Shown here: one piece after another, positions 21,286 to 31,963 of the stretch
Numbering within the stretch: the stretch's first letter is position 1
Layout of the letters: each line of letters begins with the position of its first letter
NCBI GenBank assembly: GCA_032718475.1
Contig: JAUCBJ010001507.1
Span: 1 to 60,403, forward strand
DNA length: 60,403 nucleotides
Direction: 5' to 3'
Source: Nemertoderma westbladi
Taxonomy: Eukaryota; Xenacoelomorpha; Nemertodermatida; Nemertodermatidae
Notes under the pieces: model-generated
What the model saw: only the letters and a program-made list of their open reading frames with translations
The model's database searches: none
Told to the model about the DNA's origin: nothing
Made by a program: the position numbers and the translations under genes

Positions 21286-24200
21286 ACACCGACCTGCTGC
21301 TGTTTGCCTGGGACCGCGTTTCCGGGCAACGCTTCTTGGTCGACACCGGGGCGGAGGTAAGCGTTATTCCCGTGACGACTCGCGAGGAACGTTCGGGACA
21401 GAATGGGCCGCCCCTCCTCGCCGCCAACAAAACGTACATTCGAACGTACGGCGACCGCTCCGTCAAACTCGACTTCCACTCCCGCCGGTTCCAGTGGAAG
21501 TTTATCGCGGCCGACGTCGCCCAGCCTCTCCTCGGAGCCGACTTCCTCCGAGCGAACAACATGTTGGTCGACCTGAGAGGCCGCCGTCTGGTCGACGCCG
21601 AGACGTTGACCTCGATCCCGTGCGGGCGGACTACGGGCCACGCCCCCCACCTCGGTTCGGTCACCGCCTCGGACGACGAGTTCGCTCGGCTCCTCGCCGA
21701 GTTCCCCGATATTACGATCCCTCGCTTCTCCGACCCCACCGCGAAACACGGGGTCGAACATTACATCCCCACCGAGGGACCCCCGGTCTACTCCCGCGCC
21801 CGTCGTCTGCCTCCAGACAAACTCAAGATCGCGCGGGACGAGTTCCGGAAGATGGAGGAGATGGGGATCATCCGCCGGTCCAACAGTCCCTGGGCGTCAC
21901 CCCTCCACATGGCCCCTAAACCCTCGGGTGGATGGCGGCCGTGTGGCGACTACCGACGCCTCAACGACGCCACGACTCCGGACCGATACCCCATCCCCCA
22001 TATCCAGGACTTCTCCTCCAGACTGGCTGGGGCGAAGATCTTTTCTAAGATCGATCTGGTGCGCGGCTACCACCAGATCCCCGTAACCGAGGCCGACATC
22101 GCCAAGACCGCGGTTATAACCCCGTTCGGCCTGTTTGAATTTCTTCGAATGCCGTTCGGGCTGAAGAACGCGGCCCAGGCCTTCCAGAGACTGATGGACA
22201 CGGTGTGCCAGGGACTCGACTTCCTCTTCGTCTACCTAGACGACGTCCTCGTCGCGAGTCGGTCCCCCAAGGAACACCGTGACCACCTCCGTCAGCTCTT
22301 CACGCGCCTCCAAGAACACGGCCTCGTGATCAACCTCGCCAAGTGCGAGTTCGGTCGGTCGACCATCGACTTCCTCGGCCACCGAATCTCGGCCCACGGC
22401 GCCGTCCCGCTCCCCGACAAGGTCGCCGCCATCCGGGAGTTCACCCAGCCGACCACCGTCAAGGGCCTGCAGGAGTTCGTGGGGATGGTGAACTTCTATC
22501 ATCGGTTCGTCCCCGCGGCCGCCGCCATCATGCGGCCCCTCTACGCGGCCCTTGCCGGTAAACCCAAGTCCCTCGACTGGACCCCCGACATGGCGGCGGC
22601 ATTCCGGAACGCCAAGGAAGCCCTCGCCAACGCCACGATGCTCGCCCACCCCAACGCCAACGCACCGACGGCGCTCACCGTGGACGCATCCGGCACGGCA
22701 GTGGGCGCCGTTCTAGAACAGCTCGTCGGCGACTCGTGGCGCCCCCTGGCGTTCTTCAGCCGCCAACTTCGACCCCCGGAGGTGAAGTACAGCGCTTTCG
22801 ACCGGGAACTCCTCGCGCTGTACCTCGCTGTTCGCCACTTCCGGTACTACCTGGAGGGCCGCGTATTCACCGCCTACACAGACCACAAACCCCTGACGTT
22901 CGCATTCGCCAAGATTAGCGACCCGTGGTCGAATCGGCAACAACGGCACATCGCCTACATTTCCGAGTTCACCACGGCGATCGAACACGTCGCCGGCAAA
23001 GACAACGGTGTGGCGGATGCGCTCTCCAGGACTACCGTCAGCGCGGTTCGAACCCTCCTCCCCGGCCTTGACTATACGGCTATGGCGGCTGCCCAACTCG
23101 CCGACCCCGAGCTGCCAACCTACCGCTCCGCCGTGTCCGGCCTCCAACTGGAAGACGTCCCGCTCGCCCCCGCCAACGCCACTCTACTTTGCGACGTTTC
23201 TCTCGGACACCCGCGCCCCGTCGTCCCCGTCGCCTGGCGACGGCGCGTCTTCGATGCCCTACACGGCCTGTCTCACCCCGGCGCTCGTACCACCAAGAAA
23301 CTCGTCGCCGACAGGTTCGTGTGGCACGGCCTCCGCAAAGAGGTGGGCGAGTGGGCGAAGACCTGCATCCCTTGCCAGTCTTCCAAAGTGCAACGCCACG
23401 TCCGCGCGCCCCTCGGCACCTTCGCCACCCCCCACCGCCGGTTTGACCACATCCACGTGGATCTGGTTGGCCCTCTACCACCATCGCGCGGGTTCACTCA
23501 CCTGCTGACGATGGTAGACCGTTTCACTCGGTGGCCAGAGGCCGTGCCCCTCACCGAGACCTCCACCGAGAGTTGCGCCCGGGCTCTCATCTCCAACTGG
23601 ATATCTCGGTTCGGCGTCCCCGCGGATCTCTCCTCCGACCGCGGTTCGCAGTTTACCTCCCAGCTCTGGTCCGCCGTCAACCAGCTGCTGGGCACCCAAC
23701 TGCACCGCACCACGGCCTACCACCCGCAGGCGAACGGACTGGTGGAACGTTTCCACCGCCACCTAAAGTCCGCCCTGCGGGCCTCGCTCACCGGCCCCGA
23801 TTGGGTCGACGAGTTGCCGTGGGTTCTCCTCGGAATCCGGACCGCTCCCAAGGACGACTTGGGGACCTCCTCCGCCGAGCTGGTCTACGGTGCCCCCCTC
23901 ACCGTCCCGGGCGAGTTCCTTCCGCCGGCTACGGGCGCCCAGCACTCGCCGTCCACGATCCTCCCTCAACTCCGGGATACGGTCGGACGGTTCGCTCCGG
24001 TACCGACGTCACGCCACGGACTGACTCCGTCGTCGGTTCCACCGGACCTCCATGACGCTACCTACGTTTTCGTCCGGCGCGACGCCCACCGGACGCCATT
24101 CGAACGCCCCTACGAGGGGCCTTACAAGGTCCTCACCCCCGGACCCAAAACATTTAAGATCGAGATGGGCGGTCGAACTGAAACGATTTCAGTCGACCGA

Positions 24201-24389
24201 CTCAAACCGGCCCATCTCGATTTTACCGAGCCGGTCGTTCTCGGCCAACCGCGGCGCCGAGGTCGACCCCCGAATGCACCTCCGGTACCTCCTACACCGC
24301 CGGTACTAACGCAAAGACCACCAACCCCAGCCCAACCGCCCGTACAAACTCGATCGGGCCGGACGGTCCGTCCACCTGATTATCTGTAA
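21246..24389 (+). CDS. pol: Gypsy pol: protease, reverse transcriptase, RNase H, integrase
   Basis: About 1047 codons after the frameshift site, with no internal stop. Order: aspartic protease ([13 protein letters not shown]); reverse transcriptase ([33 protein letters not shown], catalytic [11 protein letters not shown]); RNase H ([39 protein letters not shown]); integrase with the His-His-Cys-Cys finger ([17 protein letters not shown]) and the DDE triad in [16 protein letters not shown] and VERFHRHLK. The C-terminal tail is Pro-rich and basic (RRRGRPPN). All catalytic residues I can check are present. The frame is open upstream of the slip site into gag but begins only with a GTG. TAA at 24387-24389 is 14 nt from the polypurine tract, so there is no env-like ORF. 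Confidence 0.93.
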   Translation, partial: RPGRPFVAATMAGHTDLLLFAWDRVSGQRFLVDTGAEVSVIPVTTREERSGQNGPPLLAANKTYIRTYGDRSVKLDFHSRRFQWKFIAADVAQPLLGADFLRANNMLVDLRGRRLVDAETLTSIPCGRTTGHAPHLGSVTASDDEFARLLAEFPDITIPRFSDPTAKHGVEHYIPTEGPPVYSRARRLPPDKLKIARDEFRKMEEMGIIRRSNSPWASPLHMAPKPSGGWRPCGDYRRLNDATTPDRYPIPHIQDFSSRLAGAKIFSKIDLVRGYHQIPVTEADIAKTAVITPFGLFEFLRMPFGLKNAAQAFQRLMDTVCQGLDFLFVYLDDVLVASRSPKEHRDHLRQLFTRLQEHGLVINLAKCEFGRSTIDFLGHRISAHGAVPLPDKVAAIREFTQPTTVKGLQEFVGMVNFYHRFVPAAAAIMRPLYAALAGKPKSLDWTPDMAAAFRNAKEALANATMLAHPNANAPTALTVDASGTAVGAVLEQLVGDSWRPLAFFSRQLRPPEVKYSAFDRELLALYLAVRHFRYYLEGRVFTAYTDHKPLTFAFAKISDPWSNRQQRHIAYISEFTTAIEHVAGKDNGVADALSRTTVSAVRTLLPGLDYTAMAAAQLADPELPTYRSAVSGLQLEDVPLAPANATLLCDVSLGHPRPVVPVAWRRRVFDALHGLSHPGARTTKKLVADRFVWHGLRKEVGEWAKTCIPCQSSKVQRHVRAPLGTFATPHRRFDHIHVDLVGPLPPSRGFTHLLTMVDRFTRWPEAVPLTETSTESCARALISNWISRFGVPADLSSDRGSQFTSQLWSAVNQLLGTQLHRTTAYHPQANGLVERFHRHLKSALRASLTGPDWVDELPWVLLGIRTAPKDDLGTSSAELVYGAPLTVPGEFLPPATGAQHSPSTILPQLRDTVGRFAPVPTSRHGLTPSSVPPDLHDATYVFVRRDAHRTPFERPYEGPYKVLTPGPKTFKIEMGGRTETISVDRLKPAHLDFTEPVVLGQPRRRGRPPNAPPVPPTPPVLTQRPPTPAQPPVQTRSGRTVRPPDYL

Positions 24390-24400
24390 TACGTTTCGAG

Positions 24401-24414
24401 ACTGGGGGGGGTCA
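24401..24414 (+). promoter_or_regulatory. Gypsy polypurine tract
   Basis: ACTGGGGGGGGTCA directly before the 3' LTR; the G run (24404-24411) primes plus-strand DNA in this family of elements. Confidence 0.8.
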
Positions 24415-24607
24415 TGTGGCAGCCCCACATAGATTATACAGTCTCAAAACTTTATTATTACGGTTGCCTAGCAACCCTAGAGAGTAACGTATTCTGTTAT
24501 TAGGCCGACCTACAGAATGGTACGACGGTACTGCAGTATGCCTTCAGCAAAGACTCGAACTTGAGTTTTGATAAGTTTTCATTTCGTGGCTAGACGCCAT
24601 CACTACA
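24415..24607 (+). repeat. Gypsy 3' LTR
   Basis: 193 bp, identical to the 5' LTR except for two substitutions (TTTGTTATT/TTTATTATT and GACTGTACT/GACGGTACT). The X-box palindrome is at 24462-24476. Followed by the CTAG target duplicate. Confidence 0.95.
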
Positions 24608-24611
24608 CTAG

Positions 24612-25226
24612 TGGCATTATCTCGTATCATAACCAACATTGGGGGGGGGGGGGGGGGCGACACAAGCCCTAAAGCCACAGAGAAAGGTGAGAGGTCAAAC
24701 CACCTCTGAGGGAAGGCAGCTAGTTGAGGCTAGCAACGGAGGAGAAACACTCCCAGGGAGTGCCAAAGTGACAAGTAGTATATTAGCCAATAGTGGGGAG
24801 GGAAGCACGTGATAGGGAACAGGAAAGCATCCATTGGGTAGAGGGCCAAAGTAGAGTAGGAGGTAAAACCAATATTCAATGTGTGATTAATCATATATTA
24901 TCTTATATTACTGGCTTACCGGTCAGTTGTGTTATTCAGTTCAGTCAGTGCAGACCAGTCATAGTTAATGACCGCCACCGCCATACCGGTAACAATTAAC
25001 CTGTATTTTTCTGCTATATTCATATTCAATTACCGACGTGCTATTTTCGCCTATGTTAATCAGTATTGAGAAACAACAAAACTCCTACTGTTTTCCCCAA
25101 AGGCCTTCGGCCAAAGCGAATAGTACGATAAGCCATCAGAATGGTGACGAGTACATTTCTAACCCTGTCAGGATCTCCGATCCCGTCACAACATTTGAAA
25201 TGAAATCGGTTATCATATAAAAGTCT
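24612..25226 (+). repeat. Diverged solo LTR, part 2
   Basis: Resumes after the Gypsy target duplicate. It aligns with the reverse complement of the LTRs at 29.6-30.2 and 34.4-35.25 kb: ATCTCGTATCATAACCAACAT, ACACAAGCCCTAAAGCCACA, AGAGGTCAAACCACCTC, TAGCCAATAG, GCATCCATTGGGT and, near the end, GATCCCGTCACAAC followed by TATATAAAA-like sequence. Contains a 17-base G run (24641-24657). It lacks the 12-bp hairpin present in the other two LTRs. No internal region is attached, so it is a solo LTR; the outer end is approximate. Confidence 0.55.
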
Positions 25227-25370
25227 TTCACCCGAGAAATATTTCAGATAGTTGGGATGATTTCTTTACTTTGATTTACACATTAATGGACATATAAAAA
25301 AATACAAAGATATATGTAGACTAGTTTATTTTAAGTTAATGTTGAGAATTATAGTCGGACATTAACGTTC

Positions 25371-26189
25371 TACCACCAAATTTTGGTGCTAGCACGAAAC
25401 TTTGAAAATCCATTCAATAGATAAAATAGCTTGTGACAATTAATTTCTTACGTTTTAGAGGTTTATGGCTATTCGGAATATATAATTATCGAACTAGACA
25501 TCTCAAACTTGAATTTTTCGTAAGTGGGTGCAAAATGTGGTGCTAGCACCAAATTTTGAAAACCATCAAATATATCAATTGATTATGTCACCTTGGTTCT
25601 TGCGTTATGCGGGTTTGTGAGGGTTCTGAATTCAATGGAATCAGTAAAAATTTCATAAGAGTTTTCAAACTTGTATTTTTCGCCGGTGGGTGAAAATTGT
25701 TGTGCCAGCAGCAAATTTTGGAAAATAAGCATATTGATCAGTAGATAGTATCATCTTGTTTCTTGCGTTATACGGTTTTATGAGGGTCCTGAATCCGACG
25801 GAATCAATAAAAACAGCACTGGACATCGCAAACTTGTAATTTTTGGTGATGGGTACGAAATTTGGGGCTAGCACCAAAATTTGCCAAATTACGCCGAAAA
25901 ATACTGTTCAAGTAGCAATGATCTGGCATATTATATATGTATTCCATTAGAATCAGCGCCCTAGAAAACCTGAAAATGTGAATTTATAGCATCGTATAAG
26001 TGAATTAAAAATTTTGTGTTCTAACTGAAAAGTGGCTGGTTACTTGTTTTTTCATTTTTTTCTACGCAGAGAGGTCTAAACAGCCCTTTATAGTAATCAT
26101 GATAGTAGATGATAATAGTCGAGTAACCCCCCCCCCCCCCCCCCCCGGTATTTGTACAACACTTTATAGCCCGGTACTAATAGGGAGGG
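25371..26189 (+). mobile_element. Non-autonomous piggyBac-like element, copy 3 (truncated)
   Basis: Starts inside the internal array (ACCAAATTTTGGTGCTAGCACG) and follows copy 1 (from about 16760) to the right end CCCGGTACTAATAGGG, with the left terminus missing and an internal deletion replacing the stretch equivalent to 17500-17740. A 20-base C run (26127-26146) stands where copy 1 has its right subterminal palindrome. TTAA occurs at 26190-26193, after an extra AGGG. Confidence 0.85.
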
Positions 26190-26241
26190 TTAAGGAATTA
26201 ATTTCATAGGGAAATAATTTCAAAAATTAATTTTTTTACAG

Positions 26242-26430
26242 AATGGCTTTACAACTAGAAGAACTACATCCAGGAAGTTTAGAAGAACTCTTACGTCGGC
26301 GAACGTTGTTGGAGGATACTTTCGTGGAGGCCGAAATAGTAAACATCGTAAATCCATTGAAACATGGTTCTTCTAAAAAGGCAGACGCCAAGAGAACCGA
26401 AGTTTCGTACAATACTTTGGTATTCCTGTT
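26242..26430 (+). CDS. First coding exon of a probable host gene (uncharacterised; possible OB-fold protein)
   Basis: A strong acceptor (AATTTTTTTACAG, ending 26241) is followed one base later by ATG (26243) and 62 codons: MALQLEELHPGSLEELL..., FVEAEIVNIVNPLKHG, KRTEVSYNTLVFL. The exon ends CTGTT before a perfect donor GTAAGT (26431). The split codon TT|A matches the phase of the exon at 36799, which continues DIVTGSLFCVF. Alternating hydrophobic residues and Gly turns across the join resemble a small beta-barrel such as an OB fold, but I cannot name the family. The ATG right after an acceptor implies an untranslated exon upstream. A truncated piggyBac copy ends about 50 bp upstream. Confidence 0.6.
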
Positions 26431-26708
26431 GTAAGTATTTAATAAATAATAGAATAGAAACAGGTATTCATTCCTGTTGAACGTTATTTGTAATTAAAGC
26501 AACGAGTATAATATTATTTAACAAATTAAGTAAGTGAAAAATAAATAATCAATGTTAATAAGATGTAATTGAAAAGGATAAAGGAGTACCATTTTTAATC
26601 AGAAGTATATTTAATTAGTAGTCACTAAGAAACTTAAGGAAAGACTACTTTTATTTCAGTGTTTGAAAATATAAAGTTAATATAGTATAAAAATTTAATG
26701 TTTTGTTT

Positions 26709-27010
26709 AGAGTTTTATATAAAAGTATGTCCGACTATATCCCCAACATCATTAATGTCTATAAGTACATCCCAATAAGTTCCAGCCCTGCTCCCTCTCC
26801 TTCATATACTGCATGAGTATGTCCTACTGCAACCCTCCTCACACACAGACGAGGTATGTTCTACCTCTGGTCTTGGGACGTTAGTGCCTTCGAGACATTA
26901 GTGCCTACGGGCACTAATGTCTCTGTACCTTTAGTGCCCGCGGTCACTTAGTCGCGTTATCGTGGGCACTAATGTCCCATAGGTTGTGACGGGATCAAGG
27001 GATCCCGACC
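26709..27010 (-). repeat. 3' LTR, distal part
   Basis: Matches 34379-34681 of the 5' LTR. Contains a 14-bp perfect stem GAGACATTAGTGCC (26892-26905) with its complement (26910-26923), nested in a longer palindrome of ACGTTAGTGCC / GGCACTAATGT. Confidence 0.85.
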
Positions 27011-29608
27011 AAGAGCGGACGTCCGAGAATGGCTTCAGTTTTGACCTTCTTGATGAATATTTCTTTCAAAATTGTGATATCAATGTAAACAACTTGAGAA
27101 TTCTAAGCATTTTGAGCTAAATAAATGAACTGTAAATATTCACTTGCACCAAATTGCCCACCCACCCTGTAACAACGTTCTGGAACAAAGAAATCATAAT
27201 CTAAACATGTAGTCCCGGTGGTCTTCTAATCGTTCCAAAAAAGAATTGGTAGATTCGAATTCACATTGTCCAATTAAACATTTCAGAAATAAACATTTCG
27301 GATTATTTACTTAAATAGTGAAATTTATAACCTTTCTAATTATAAGTATATTAGTTATAAATAAAGTGAAAATTTTATTCCACCGATGTTCTACGCGGAT
27401 GATTATCTACAACTTTGAATTTCATCACTTTCCCATAGGACCTATAGTTTTCTTAAAGAGCGAAATTTATTACCTTTTTAATTATAAATATATTAGTAAA
27501 TTGATCAATTTACTTGAAATTTGGTACACGTATTTCTGGTACCCCCCCTTCATATTGTGTGCAAATTTAAAAAAAATCGTATCTGCAGTTCCTGAGATCG
27601 ACTGATTTTGGACTAGAGTGTACATATATACTGCTTGCCACTACAATTATAATTCGCATCATTTACCCACTATTGATTAGCCCCATTCAATAGATTAACT
27701 GTAAACATTGTTCATATAATGGATATGTGTATTGCTGGGCAGACTGGCTATAGTATAACATCCGTCATTAAACAACCCCAGTAGTCAGACACTGAGGTTA
27801 TCATTAAATCAAATTGTCTATAAATAGTACACATTAGATGGCGGCCATATTACTACTGAGATAACTGCATACTAGCAGCTCTACCTACCTACTGTGGTTG
27901 CCAAGCCAACTCTGAATTAATTCTACCAGCGAACTGCCTCGGTGCTCTTCCCAATCAGATATCGGCAAGATTTATTTCTAATAGTTTTTTTTAATTTTTA
28001 ATAACTTTAAAACATTCTCACTCGGCCCCTAATTTATAAATTTATTTGAAATTTGGTACAGGGTTATATGGAACCGCGGCGCAGGTCGTGTGCAAATTTC
28101 AAGAAAATCGTCTGGGCAGTTGCTGAGATGTACTACAATGTGCCTAGGTCATGGGTATAGGGTTCTCACAATCTGGGACGGCGCTTTATCTTGGTAGCTA
28201 CCGCGCCGGTTTTCTTGCAGGGAAAGGGCCCTCTCCACCAAGAGCGGACGTCCGAGAATGGCTTCAGTTTTGACCTTCTTGATAAATATTTCTTTCAAAA
28301 TTGTGATATCAATGTAAACAACTTGAGAATTCTAAGCATTTTGAGCTAAATAAATGAACTCTAAATATTCACTAGCACCAAATTGCCCACCCACCCTTCA
28401 ACAACGTTCTGGAACAAATAAATCATAATCTAAACATGTAGCCCCGGTGGTCTTCTAATCGTTCCAAAAAATAATTGGTAGATTCGAATTCGCATTGTAC
28501 AATTAAACATTTCGGAAATAAACGTTTCGGATTATTTACTTAAATAGTTAAATTTATAAACTTTTTAATTATAAATAAATTAGTTATAAATAAAGTCAAA
28601 ATTTTATTCCACCGATGGGCTACGCGGATGATTCTCTACAACTTTGAATTTCATCATTTTCCTATAGGACCTATAGTTTTCTTAAATAGCGAAATTTATT
28701 ACCTTTTTAATTATAAATATATTAGTTATAAATAAAGTCAAAATTTTATTCCACCGATGGGCTACGCGGATGATTATCTACAACTTTGAATTTCATCATT
28801 TTCCTATAGGACCTATAGTTTTCTTAAATAGCGAAATTTACTACCTTTTTAATTATAAATATATTAGTAAATTGATCAATTTACTTGAAATTTGGTACAC
28901 GTATTTCTGGTACCCCCCCTTCATATTGTGTGCAAATTAAAAAAAAATCGTATCTGCAGTTCCTGAGATCGACTGATTTTGGACTAGAGTGTACATATGT
29001 ACTGCTTTGCCACTACCATTATAATTCGCATCATTTAACCACTACTGATTAGCCCCATTCAATAGATTAACTGTAAACATTGTTCATATAGTGGATATGT
29101 GTATTGCTGGGCAGACTGGCTATAGTATAACATCCGTCATTAAACAACCCCAGTAGTCAGACACTGTGGTTATCATTAAATCAAATTGTCTATAAATAGT
29201 ACACATTAGATGGCGGCCATATTACTACTGAGATAACAGCGTACTAGCAGCTCTACCTACCTACTGTGGTTGCCAAGCCAACTCTGAATTAATTCTACCA
29301 GCGAACTGCCTCGGTGCTCTTCCCAATCAGATATCGGCAAGATATATTTCTAATAGTTTTTATTAATTTTTAATAACTTTAAAACATTCTCACTCGGCCC
29401 CTAAGTTATGAATTTATTTGAAATTTGGTACAGGGTTATATGGAACCGCGGCGCAGGTCGTGTGCAAATTTCAAGAAAATCGTCTGGGCAGTTGCTGAGA
29501 TGTACTACAATGTGCCTAGGTCATGGGTATAGGGTTCTCACAATCTGGGACGGCGCTTTATCTTGGTAGCTACCGCGCCTGTTTTCTTGCAGGGAAAGGG
29601 CCCTCTCC
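27011..29608. mobile_element. Two tandem copies of an unclassified ~1.2-1.4 kb unit inserted in the LTR
   Basis: Unit 1 (27011-28236) and unit 2 (28240-29608) both start AAGAGCGGACGTCCGAGAATGG and end GGGAAAGGGCCCTCTCC. ACC stands before, between and after them, and the uninterrupted 5' LTR has a single ACC at the same place, so ACC is probably a 3-bp target duplication. Unit 2 has an extra ~130-bp internal duplication (ATTCCACCGATGGGCTACGC...). Each unit contains two related passages (GTGTGCAAATTT.AA.AAAATCGT...GCAGTT.CTGAGAT; 27558 and 28089 in unit 1). No ORF of note. It could be a terminal-repeat-only element or a Penelope-like/non-autonomous tandem; I cannot classify it. Confidence 0.75.
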
Positions 29609-30185
29609 ACCGAGTTAATTGTCTGTACGCGTCACCTGGGAAGTTATCAGTTGTTTGGCCGAGGAGAGAAAATTCGATTGAGTTTGTATTGTTGTCCGAC
29701 GGTCTGATATAATAAAAACTGAGTAACCGGTAGTAGTGAAGTATGGTATGAAGGAAGTGATAATGGCGACGGTGACGGTGGAACAATATCACCCATCTGC
29801 ACTGAAAGCAATAACTGAATGACTGAACCGGTAATGGCATGCAACATAATATATATGTGATTATTACTCCTACACTGCTGTGGCCTTTCACCCAGTGGAT
29901 GCTCTCCCTCGCCCCTATTGGCTAATAATCTACTTCACGCCTCTCCCCTCTCTTGGAGTGTTTCCCCCTGCTGTTGGCCCCTGCTGTTGGCCCCTGCTGG
30001 TTGTTTCCCCTCCCGAGGTGATTTGACCTCTAACCTCCCTTTGTGTGGCTTTGGGGTTTGTGTTATCCCCATGTTGGTTGTGATACGAGATTGGTTATTA
30101 TCAATCTCGTATCTCCAACATATTGCTGAAAAAGGTGCCACTTCCCATTTATGAGGGTAATGAGGCGGAATTGAATCCGCTCACA
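29609..30185 (-). repeat. 3' LTR, proximal part
   Basis: Matches the 5' LTR from 35252 downward. Carries a 12-bp perfect hairpin (GATACGAGATTG 30082-30093, complement 30102-30113, 8-nt loop), also present at 35149-35180. Confidence 0.85.
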
Positions 30186-31963
30186 CTCCCCCCCCCCCCC
30201 CCATGCTATCTTCCCGGTGAGAAGATAGCATCACCTACGAGTGCGCTTCAATTCCGCTGGAACCCGATCTACTTTCGGGTGTGGGGTGGAGTTCTTTTCT
30301 CTGAGTCAGCTTTCCAGGCCGCTCCCTCTGGGTATGATGTTACTACCCCTTCTTGGTGCAACCGGAACCTATGTTGCACCAAGACATCTGACGTCTCTGT
30401 TTGAGACAATTGTGGACTCCTCACACAATTTTAAAATCTCCTCTCACTCTAAGTTCACTCTAACTCCACTTCAGCTCCACTCTAACTCCACTCTACTCTG
30501 TCTTACTCGATCCCCACACCCGAATCGCACTCCTCTCACTTTCCCTCATCGTGTCAACACCTCCTCTCCATTCCCCCCCCCCCCCGATTCCCATTCTCGC
30601 TTAGATCCCTTGCACACTTATTGGGCCCCACACATGTGCGCTCATGTTAGTGGGAGCCGTCTAAGTCCCGTCCTGTCGCCCTAGTCAATTAATCCCCAGT
30701 CCCAGTAGGTAATTGGAAAAAGGTTGTGCTTGACAACGGTACATACTGTATAATATATATGAGTTATATATAACAATTAATTATTATAATTATATATTAT
30801 ATATTATATTATATGCTCGTCTACATGACGCGCCTTAACCCCCCCCCCCCCCCCCCCCCCGCTCGGAGGTGATATAACTCGTCATTCCTGGTCTCACCCG
30901 TTTCATTTTTTCTCCGCCTTTCTCGTTTGGCGACTTCTTCCAGTCGTTTCTCCTCAAGTCTATCCACTTCCAACTTCTCCCACCTCTGATATGGTGTATC
31001 CACCTCCCTGTCTACTAGATGCCGGTTGTTTTAGTACACCGACTGATATTCTTAATTTTATTTTGGATTTTTTGTTTTATCTCTATTTTGCCCCTATTCT
31101 GTGCTATCATCGTACCCACCTCTCTACTTGTCTCTTACTACGTACTTACTACTTACTGCTATGGTGTGTTGTATCCATATACCATATTCTCTACTCCATT
31201 ACTGCTAACTCTACTAACTCCACTAGCTCTACTAACTCTACTAACTCCCTAACTCTACTAACTCTCTAACTCTACTAACTCTCTAACTCTACTAACTCTC
31301 AAACTCTCTAACTCTACTAACTCTCCAACTCTACTCACTCTCCAACGGTACTATGTACCCTCCTACTACCCTCGTGGTATGTCTCTATATCACACTCCCT
31401 ATTCTCTAACTTCTAACTCTCACGGTACTATGTACCCTCTTACTCCCGTGGTATGTCTCTATACCACACTCCCTGATCACTAACTTCTAACTCTTAACGG
31501 TACTATGTACCCTCTTACTCCCGTGGTATGTCTCTATACCACACTCCCTGATCTCTTACTTTCCTCTTACTCTTACTAACTTCTATTAACTTTCTAACTA
31601 CTACTTCTGCTAACTTTCTAACTACTACTAACTTTCTAACTACAACTAACTTCTGCTAACTACTACTTAGTGCTACGTACTATCAGTCCAACTTATTGGA
31701 CGACTCAGTGACCTAAGGGTGATTCTTCCAGCAGACAACTCTCCCACTGCCCCCCTGTAGGTCCTCTAATTCTTCGCCCCACTCTCCTTGTCAATTCCAA
31801 CTCTTTTGGAATTGACCTTCCCTTCTCTCCTGTCCTTAAATCTGGAAAGTGCTGCCTATTCTCTGTATTACTGATCTCCTCGTGGTCGTCCCCTGGCGGC
31901 AAAGTGCCACCCTTCAACTTGTCGTTTGGTGGTATAATGCCACCCCTGATGTCATCCTTACTC
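30186..31963 (-). other. Bel/Pao-like internal non-coding stretch rich in simple repeats
   Basis: Pol should be here but is absent. The stretch holds C runs at 30188-30202, 30573-30585 and 30839-30860, a TA-rich block at 30750-30815, ACTCTACTA-type repeats (31197-31335), and three direct copies of a ~75-bp unit (31345-31560) with GGTACTATGTACC and GTGGTATGTCTCTATACCAC palindromes. A minus ORF at 31705-32109 overlaps the gag-protease end in another frame; it has no recognisable domain. Confidence 0.6.

Larger units (their letters stand above)
20264..24607 (+). mobile_element. Complete Gypsy-type LTR retrotransposon, CsRn1-like clade
   Basis: A full element: 193-bp LTRs (20264-20456, 24415-24607) differing at only two sites, a 4-bp CTAG target duplication (20260-20263, 24608-24611), a primer-binding site right after the 5' LTR, gag, a -1 frameshift signal, an intact pol (protease, RT, RNase H, integrase) and a polypurine tract. 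The gag Cys/His motif (CYYHQTFG...ARKCRPPC) and a PBS of TGGTGACCC type are characteristic, to my knowledge, of the CsRn1 clade (tRNA-Trp primed). Coding sequence is far richer in G+C than the surrounding DNA. Near-identical LTRs and open frames indicate recent insertion and possible activity. Confidence 0.95.

Noticed and set aside
20697-23969. Numerous long ORFs in other frames and antisense to the Gypsy pol
   Set aside because: High GC content removes stop codons from all frames; only gag and pol show conserved motifs.
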